A stretch of 41,970 bases of DNA from NCBI GenBank assembly GCA_019115865.1, contig DXCT01000055.1:1-41970 (forward strand), in the 5' to 3' direction. The notes beneath the pieces were generated by a model. That model was not told where the DNA came from and made no database searches. It worked only from the letters and a program-made list of their open reading frames with translations. Below, piece by piece: positions 37,662-41,970 of this stretch. Position 1 is the stretch's first letter; each line of letters opens with the position of its first letter. The translations under genes and the position numbers were made by a program. The DNA comes from Candidatus Yaniella excrementavium. Lineage in GTDB: Bacteria > Actinomycetota > Actinomycetes > Actinomycetales > Micrococcaceae.

Positions 37662-38678
37662 ATGCGCCCGGCAAAACGCATTGGCAAACTCACCACCGCA
37701 CGAGTCACCGCGGTCACTAACGATCAAGGCACCAACGCCAAGATCGTTGCAGCAGGTACCCTCCCTTGGCGTATCAAATCTGGACAGCTTCAAGTGCTAC
37801 TGATCCATCGTCCCCAGTACAACGACTGGTCCTGGCCCAAAGGACGGTTGGATCCACACGAGACGCTACCCGAGACCGCTTGGCGCGAGACCAAAGAAGA
37901 AGTGGGACTACGCCTGACACTGGGCATTCCGCTGGGTGTGATTCGCTACAAGACCTCGAACGGCAATAACCGCAAAGAAGTTTGGTATTGGGCAGCACGG
38001 GTTATAGACCAACGTCCTAAACCGGATGCTAACGAAGTTGACGAAACCCGTTGGGCAAGTGTTGAAGAAGCCAAGAAACTGCTGACAAAAAAGCTCGACA
38101 AGAAGCCACTGAAAGTTTTAGCCGAGGCCTTTGAAGCACATCACCTGGCCACGGTTCCGTTCATTGTGCTGCGGCAAGCGAAGGCGATCCCCGCAGAGTC
38201 CTGGACAAAAGACGAAGTCGATCGACCACTGGCCGATTCCGGGTACACCCAGGCAAAGGCGGTTGCGAAATTGCTGCGCGGTTGGGCACCCGCCCGGATC
38301 GTGACGTCAAAATATACGCGTTCTTTGGAGACCATCGCGCCATTCGTCAAGAAACACGGTGGGGCAGTTCGCAATAAGAAATGGGTAAATCTCAGAACGG
38401 TCAAGGCCCATCCAAATTTTATGGCCAAACGCTTGCGAGCAGAGTTCAAACGTCACGAACCTACGCTCGTCTGCGCACAGCCATCGGTCACCAAGCGGAT
38501 CCTCAAGGAAATCAAATCGTGGGTTCGCGAAGACCGATATTCCGTAGTGAACCCCAAACACGTCTACACGAAAAAGAAAGCAAACCTCTCCCCTGCTTCG
38601 ATTCTGGTGGTCCATCGAGCCACCCACCTGTCAGGCAAGATTGTTTCTGTGGAACGCTACGAGCCCAACATTCATTAG
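37662..38678 (+). CDS. MutT1-like Nudix hydrolase with degenerate histidine phosphatase domain
   Basis: A 338-residue fusion like mycobacterial MutT1, which removes 8-oxo-dGTP and diadenosine polyphosphates. The Nudix box at about residues 62-85 is complete: GRLDPHE, then seven residues, then RETKEEVGL. The second half (from about 167) has the histidine phosphatase layout (RPLADSGYTQAKAVAKLL, SKYTRSLET), but the catalytic RHA is RQA: Arg171 followed by Gln172 (codon CAA). The later His motif is also missing (VCAQPSVT). The Nudix part should be active and the phosphatase part probably is not. The ATG at 37662 has AGGA six bases upstream; the ATG at 37656 touches that site. Confidence 0.9.
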   Translation: MRPAKRIGKLTTARVTAVTNDQGTNAKIVAAGTLPWRIKSGQLQVLLIHRPQYNDWSWPKGRLDPHETLPETAWRETKEEVGLRLTLGIPLGVIRYKTSNGNNRKEVWYWAARVIDQRPKPDANEVDETRWASVEEAKKLLTKKLDKKPLKVLAEAFEAHHLATVPFIVLRQAKAIPAESWTKDEVDRPLADSGYTQAKAVAKLLRGWAPARIVTSKYTRSLETIAPFVKKHGGAVRNKKWVNLRTVKAHPNFMAKRLRAEFKRHEPTLVCAQPSVTKRILKEIKSWVREDRYSVVNPKHVYTKKKANLSPASILVVHRATHLSGKIVSVERYEPNIH

Positions 38679-38729
38679 GCCAACGGGCTGCCTCTATCAG
38701 GGCAACGGTCGGGTTGGTAGGGTGAGATC

Positions 38730-39080
38730 ATGACTACATCGCTGGGCGGGCAGCCAGAAAAGATCGCGCATAAACATCTTCGACTCGTGGATGCTACTGC
38801 TAAAGATCGGTTTGAACTGTACCAAGACGATCCTGACTCCGCTGAAACTGTATTCATCGGATTTATCGGCTACCGGCTGGACGAAGATGCCCCAAACGTT
38901 TACGTGCTGCAGCACACTATTGTCGCCGAAGAATTCGGTCGTCAGGGATATGCGCGCGCCCTGACCACCCTTGTATTGGAACAGCTCAAGAAACAGGAAC
39001 AAAAATTTGACAATCACTGTTCCTATATTGAGGACTATTTGGACCGGTACCCTGAATACTTAGGCCTCCGCGCTGAGTAA
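38730..39080 (+). CDS. small GNAT-like N-acetyltransferase (YjdJ type)
   Basis: A 116-residue protein of the short YjdJ/COG2388 family. Typical pieces are [29 protein letters not shown] (the acetyl-CoA loop) and the ending [18 protein letters not shown]. The family is common but its substrate is unknown. GGTGAG lies about five bases before the ATG at 38730. It stands between the Nudix and thyA genes on the same strand, with short gaps of 51 and 35 bases; joint transcription is possible, but no functional link is evident. Confidence 0.82.
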   Translation: MTTSLGGQPEKIAHKHLRLVDATAKDRFELYQDDPDSAETVFIGFIGYRLDEDAPNVYVLQHTIVAEEFGRQGYARALTTLVLEQLKKQEQKFDNHCSYIEDYLDRYPEYLGLRAE

Positions 39081-39115
39081 GGCACAGCCCCATAACCCTA
39101 ACGTCAGACCACGAA

Positions 39116-39958
39116 ATGATAAGTATGTATAACAACACTACCGGTATTGACACCCCCTATGAGCAGCTGTTGGCCGACGTCCTAGAAAATGGCGTCCTGA
39201 CCGGCGATCGCACTGGCACCGGAACCTATTCCGTGTTCGGTCGGCAAATGCGCTTTGATCTCGCGCAATATTTTCCGCTGATCACTACCAAGCGTGTGCA
39301 CTTCAAATCTGCCGCCCTTGAGCTCATTTGGTTTCTCAATGGTGACTCGAATGTGCAGTGGCTTCAGGAGCGTGGTGTTCGCATCTGGAATGAGTGGGCC
39401 GATGAAGATGGCGAACTCGGCCCGGTCTATGGGGTGCAATGGCGTTCCTGGCCGACACCCAATGGTGAATCCATCGACCAAATCAAACAGGTCCTAGAGT
39501 CCCTCGCTACGAATCCAGGCTCACGCCGGCACATTGTCTCAGCGTGGAACCCCGGTCAGCTGGACGAAATGGCGTTGCCCGCATGCCACGCCCTGTTCCA
39601 GTTCCACGTCCAGCCGGAAGAAGACGGTCCCGGAAAACTGTCTTGCCAGCTCTACCAGCGCTCGGCCGATATGTTTCTGGGGGTCCCGTTCAATATCGCA
39701 GAGTACGCATTATTGACCAGGATGATTGCCCACCAATTGGGCTATAACCTCGGCGACTTTGTATGGACCGGCGGCGATGTTCACATCTATGCCAACCACG
39801 TCGAACAGGTGCGCGAGCAGCTAAGCCGTCAGCCTTATCCGTACCCGCAGTTACATTTCAACCGCAAGCCACACGATTTGTTCAGCTATGAATGGGAAGA
39901 TTTCGAGCTCCTTGAATACCAACACCACCCCACCATCAAAGCTCCAGTTGCCGTCTGA
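39116..39958 (+). CDS. thyA: thymidylate synthase ThyA
   Basis: Converts dUMP to dTMP with methylene-tetrahydrofolate, yielding dihydrofolate. The 280 residues show all the landmarks: [20 protein letters not shown], the active-site Cys157 in [12 protein letters not shown], the phosphate ligand [20 protein letters not shown], and [11 protein letters not shown]. The start is either the ATG at 39116 or at 39125; neither has a ribosome site, so the message could be leaderless or use a distant site. The end overlaps the open frame of folA, whose enzyme recycles the dihydrofolate made here. Confidence 0.97.
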   Translation: MISMYNNTTGIDTPYEQLLADVLENGVLTGDRTGTGTYSVFGRQMRFDLAQYFPLITTKRVHFKSAALELIWFLNGDSNVQWLQERGVRIWNEWADEDGELGPVYGVQWRSWPTPNGESIDQIKQVLESLATNPGSRRHIVSAWNPGQLDEMALPACHALFQFHVQPEEDGPGKLSCQLYQRSADMFLGVPFNIAEYALLTRMIAHQLGYNLGDFVWTGGDVHIYANHVEQVREQLSRQPYPYPQLHFNRKPHDLFSYEWEDFELLEYQHHPTIKAPVAV

Positions 39959-40490
39959 CTGCCGTATCGGCATGGTTTGGGCTCAAAGCCTCAACGGTGT
40001 CATCGGCTTAGACGGGGGCATGCCCTGGGATGTCCCCGAAGATCTCCAGCACTTCAAGCAGGTCACCATGGGCGAAGTGCTTGTCATGGGTCGCCGGACC
40101 TGGTCGTCGTTCCCCAAATCGGTCCGGCCACTACCCGGACGGACCTCAATCGTTGTTTCAAAAACCTTCAGCGCAGATCCCAGCGATCCCAATTTGCAGC
40201 ACGATGACGTCCATGTTGTTAAAGATTTGGACAACGGGCTGGAACTCGCCGCTCAGCTTAAGACCAGTCCAATAATTTGGGTGGTCGGTGGTGGCACCCT
40301 ATATGATCAGGCCATAGGTGTAACCACCGTGATCGAACGCAGTCTGTTCAACCTCAACGTTGACGGCGACACGTACGCCCCCGAACTTGATGGTTCTTGG
40401 AAACTTTCCGAACAGGACCCAGTAAACGGTTGGCACACGTCCAAATCCTCGGTCGAATACCGGTTTGAACGATGGGAGCGAACTCTTTGA
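39888..40490 (+). CDS. folA: dihydrofolate reductase FolA
   Basis: Reduces dihydrofolate to tetrahydrofolate with NADPH; the trimethoprim target. Core motifs are [31 protein letters not shown] with the active-site acid Asp, [24 protein letters not shown] and [15 protein letters not shown]. The 200-residue frame from the ATG at 39888 overlaps thyA by 71 bases. Internal TTG codons at 39912 and 39948 are alternative starts, and none has a clear ribosome site. The fold needs residues from about 26 onward, so the first 25 may not be translated. Translation is likely coupled with thyA. Confidence 0.93.
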   Translation: MNGKISSSLNTNTTPPSKLQLPSDCRIGMVWAQSLNGVIGLDGGMPWDVPEDLQHFKQVTMGEVLVMGRRTWSSFPKSVRPLPGRTSIVVSKTFSADPSDPNLQHDDVHVVKDLDNGLELAAQLKTSPIIWVVGGGTLYDQAIGVTTVIERSLFNLNVDGDTYAPELDGSWKLSEQDPVNGWHTSKSSVEYRFERWERTL

Positions 40491-40729
40491 GCAAGACAAC
40501 TCACACGGCCCCCGTGTCGCAACGGCAGATGGTGTTGGCCTTCGTAGGTCTTGTCGCCGGCCCTCTGTTGGCATTGGTGTGTGCCGGCATGGGACTCTAC
40601 CTCGTACTCACCGGCAAAACGATCGCCGGGGTTATCTTTATCCTTGTGCTAACCCAAATCTTTATCGGTGTTGGCCTCTGGGCATATAACGCCCGCAAAA
40701 AACATGCGCTTGCGCAGAATGTAGAATAA
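40487..40729 (+). CDS. small two-helix membrane protein
   Basis: Protein of 80 residues with two membrane helices (about 15-40 and 47-67) and a basic end (ARKKHALAQNVE). I use the TTG at 40487, which overlaps the folA stop (TTGA) and has GGGAG seven bases upstream; the ATG at 40472 would place that GGGAG inside the gene. Such small proteins between folA and asd are not known to me by function. asd follows after six bases, so it is probably part of the same transcript. Confidence 0.75.
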   Translation: MSKTTHTAPVSQRQMVLAFVGLVAGPLLALVCAGMGLYLVLTGKTIAGVIFILVLTQIFIGVGLWAYNARKKHALAQNVE

Positions 40730-40735
40730 AAACTT

Positions 40736-41908
40736 ATGACTCAACACGTTTCGGAGGCCCAAATGAATGCAGATGCTGCAGCCCGTCCATCAGTTGGTCT
40801 AGTCGGCTGGCGTGGCATGGTCGGTTCCGTGCTCATGCAACGGATGGTAGAAGAAAATGATTTCACCAAGATCAATCCCATCTTCTTCTCAACCTCAAAC
40901 GCCGGTGGCCCCGTACCAGAACTCCCCGGGGTCGACACCTCCGAGACCTTGCAAGATGCCCATGACATTGACGCACTGGCCAAGCTACCCATCATTCTGA
41001 CCACCCAGGGCGGCGATTACACCACCGAGGTCTACCCGAAACTTCGCGCAGCTGGATGGAACGGCATCTGGATCGATGCGGCATCTACGCTACGCATGGA
41101 CGACGAATCCATCATCGTGCTCGATCCGGTCAATCGCGACCAAATCGACGCCGGACTCAAAAATGGTGTCAAGCAGTTCGTTGGTGGAAATTGCACTGTC
41201 TCGCTGATGACCCTTGGCCTCGGAGGTCTACTCCGCAACGGTCTGGTCGAATGGGGCACCGCCATGACCTACCAGGCCGCTTCCGGCGGCGGCGCACGCC
41301 ACATGCGTGAGCTGGTCAAAGGCTTCGGCACGCTACACGACGTTGTCGCCGAGGACCTGGCAAACCCCAATTCAGCCATTTTGGAACTGGACAAAAAAGT
41401 CATTGACGCCCAGCGCAACGGCAGCATGGACACCTCGCAGTTCGAGGTGCCGCTGGCAGGTTCGCTTATTCCATGGATCGACGCCGACCTCGGTGACGGC
41501 ATGTCTAAGGAAGACTGGAAAGGCATGGCCGAAACCAACAAAATTCTCGGACGCACCGGCGACAACATCATGCCGCTAGAGTCCGTGACCGTCCGGATCG
41601 GTGCGCTACGCTCGCATTCCCAGGCCTTGACACTGAAACTCACCAAGGACATTCCACTGGATGAGATCGAAGACCTGTTGGAAAATGACAACGACTGGGT
41701 CAAATACGTGCCGAATAATAAGGAAGCTTCCCTGCAACAGCTCACCCCCGTAGCTGTCACCGGCACCATGGATGTTCCAGTGGGACGGGTTCGTAAGCTG
41801 TCCATGGGACCCGAGTACATTTCTGCATTTACAGTTGGTGACCAACTCCTGTGGGGCGCGGCAGAGCCGGTCCGTCGAATGCTGATGATCGCCACCGGCA
41901 ATCTATAA
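40736..41908 (+). CDS. asd: aspartate-semialdehyde dehydrogenase, gammaproteobacterial type
   Basis: Reduces aspartyl phosphate to aspartate semialdehyde for lysine, threonine, methionine and diaminopimelate. The 390 residues follow the E. coli enzyme closely: VGWRGMVGSVLMQRMVEE, SLMTLGLGGLL behind the active Cys153 (FVGGNCTVSLM), QAASGGGARHMREL, PLAGSLIPWID, and FTVGDQLLWGAAEPVRRML. The usual actinobacterial Asd is shorter and belongs to another branch, so this copy may have been gained by transfer. There is a 17-residue N-terminal extension (MTQHVSEAQMNADAAAR), and a GTG or ATG further in (40763) could also start. A hairpin follows the stop. Confidence 0.96.
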   Translation: MTQHVSEAQMNADAAARPSVGLVGWRGMVGSVLMQRMVEENDFTKINPIFFSTSNAGGPVPELPGVDTSETLQDAHDIDALAKLPIILTTQGGDYTTEVYPKLRAAGWNGIWIDAASTLRMDDESIIVLDPVNRDQIDAGLKNGVKQFVGGNCTVSLMTLGLGGLLRNGLVEWGTAMTYQAASGGGARHMRELVKGFGTLHDVVAEDLANPNSAILELDKKVIDAQRNGSMDTSQFEVPLAGSLIPWIDADLGDGMSKEDWKGMAETNKILGRTGDNIMPLESVTVRIGALRSHSQALTLKLTKDIPLDEIEDLLENDNDWVKYVPNNKEASLQQLTPVAVTGTMDVPVGRVRKLSMGPEYISAFTVGDQLLWGAAEPVRRMLMIATGNL

Positions 41909-41931
41909 ACCCAGCAAGAACTAAATCTTAG

Positions 41932-41968
41932 GCTAGCCACCAGTTGCAATGCGCGACTGGTGGCTAGC
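41932..41968 (+). terminator. hairpin after asd
   Basis: Perfect 13-bp stem (41932-41944 with 41956-41968), which can be extended by a GU and two GC pairs into the 11-base loop, 23 bases after the asd stop. The window ends two bases later, so a following U-run cannot be seen. Very likely a terminator. Confidence 0.7.
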
Positions 41969-41970
41969 GC

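Overview
The window reads as a chromosomal segment of a high-GC Gram-positive bacterium (Actinomycetota), most likely Micrococcales and close to Micrococcaceae. The grounds are a mycothiol synthase (MshD), a MutT1-type Nudix/phosphatase fusion, NusG with a long acidic N-terminal extension, the order tRNA-Trp/secE/nusG/rplK/rplA, frequent TTG and GTG starts, and a nitrobindin-like FABP protein beside a YgfZ protein. GC content looks moderate, around the mid-fifties by eye. I do not assign a genus. I see no phage, insertion sequence, CRISPR array or plasmid function.

Layout, left to right. (1) 33-7484, minus strand: rpoC and rpoB. (2) 7748-11812: molybdenum cofactor genes as two divergent pairs, moaC plus a fused moeA-mogA on the minus strand and moaA-mobA on the plus strand. 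(3) 11809-18800, minus strand: a compact set made of a histidine phosphatase, an RpiR-type regulator, a tyrosine-phosphatase-like protein, a metallophosphoesterase and a complete Fe3+/phosphonate/sugar-phosphate-type ABC importer. I infer uptake and dephosphorylation of an organophosphate. (4) 18979-23308, minus strand: the translation/transcription block rplL, rplJ, rplA, rplK, nusG, secE and tRNA-Trp, with a terminator, an attenuator-like rplJ leader and candidate promoters.

(5) 23455-24660: a class I aminotransferase. (6) 24693-27442: a molybdate operon, namely an HTH-TOBE regulator behind an 18-bp perfect palindrome, then modA, modB and a modC without a TOBE domain. (7) 27559-28023: panD. 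(8) 28323-31570: a four-gene ectoine/hydroxyectoine-type importer (ehuBCDA). (9) 31595-32755, minus strand: a YkvI-family membrane transporter. (10) 33028-36657: a GNAT protein, YgfZ, a FABP/nitrobindin-like protein, an unlisted 37-residue membrane peptide and an eight-helix membrane protein. (11) 36745-41908, plus strand: mshD, the Nudix/phosphatase fusion, a small GNAT protein, thyA, folA, a small membrane protein and a gammaproteobacterial-type asd, closed by a hairpin at the right edge.

Functional links: the modABC importer supplies molybdate for the moa/moe/mob genes about 14 kb away, although no molybdoenzyme lies in the window. ThyA and FolA form the usual dTMP/tetrahydrofolate pair. 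Ectoine uptake suggests osmotic stress tolerance. The most interesting items are the organophosphate-type operon with HexR-like dyads, the palindrome over the apparently leaderless mod regulator start, the phosphatase domain that has lost its catalytic histidine, the foreign-looking Asd, and the rplJ attenuator.
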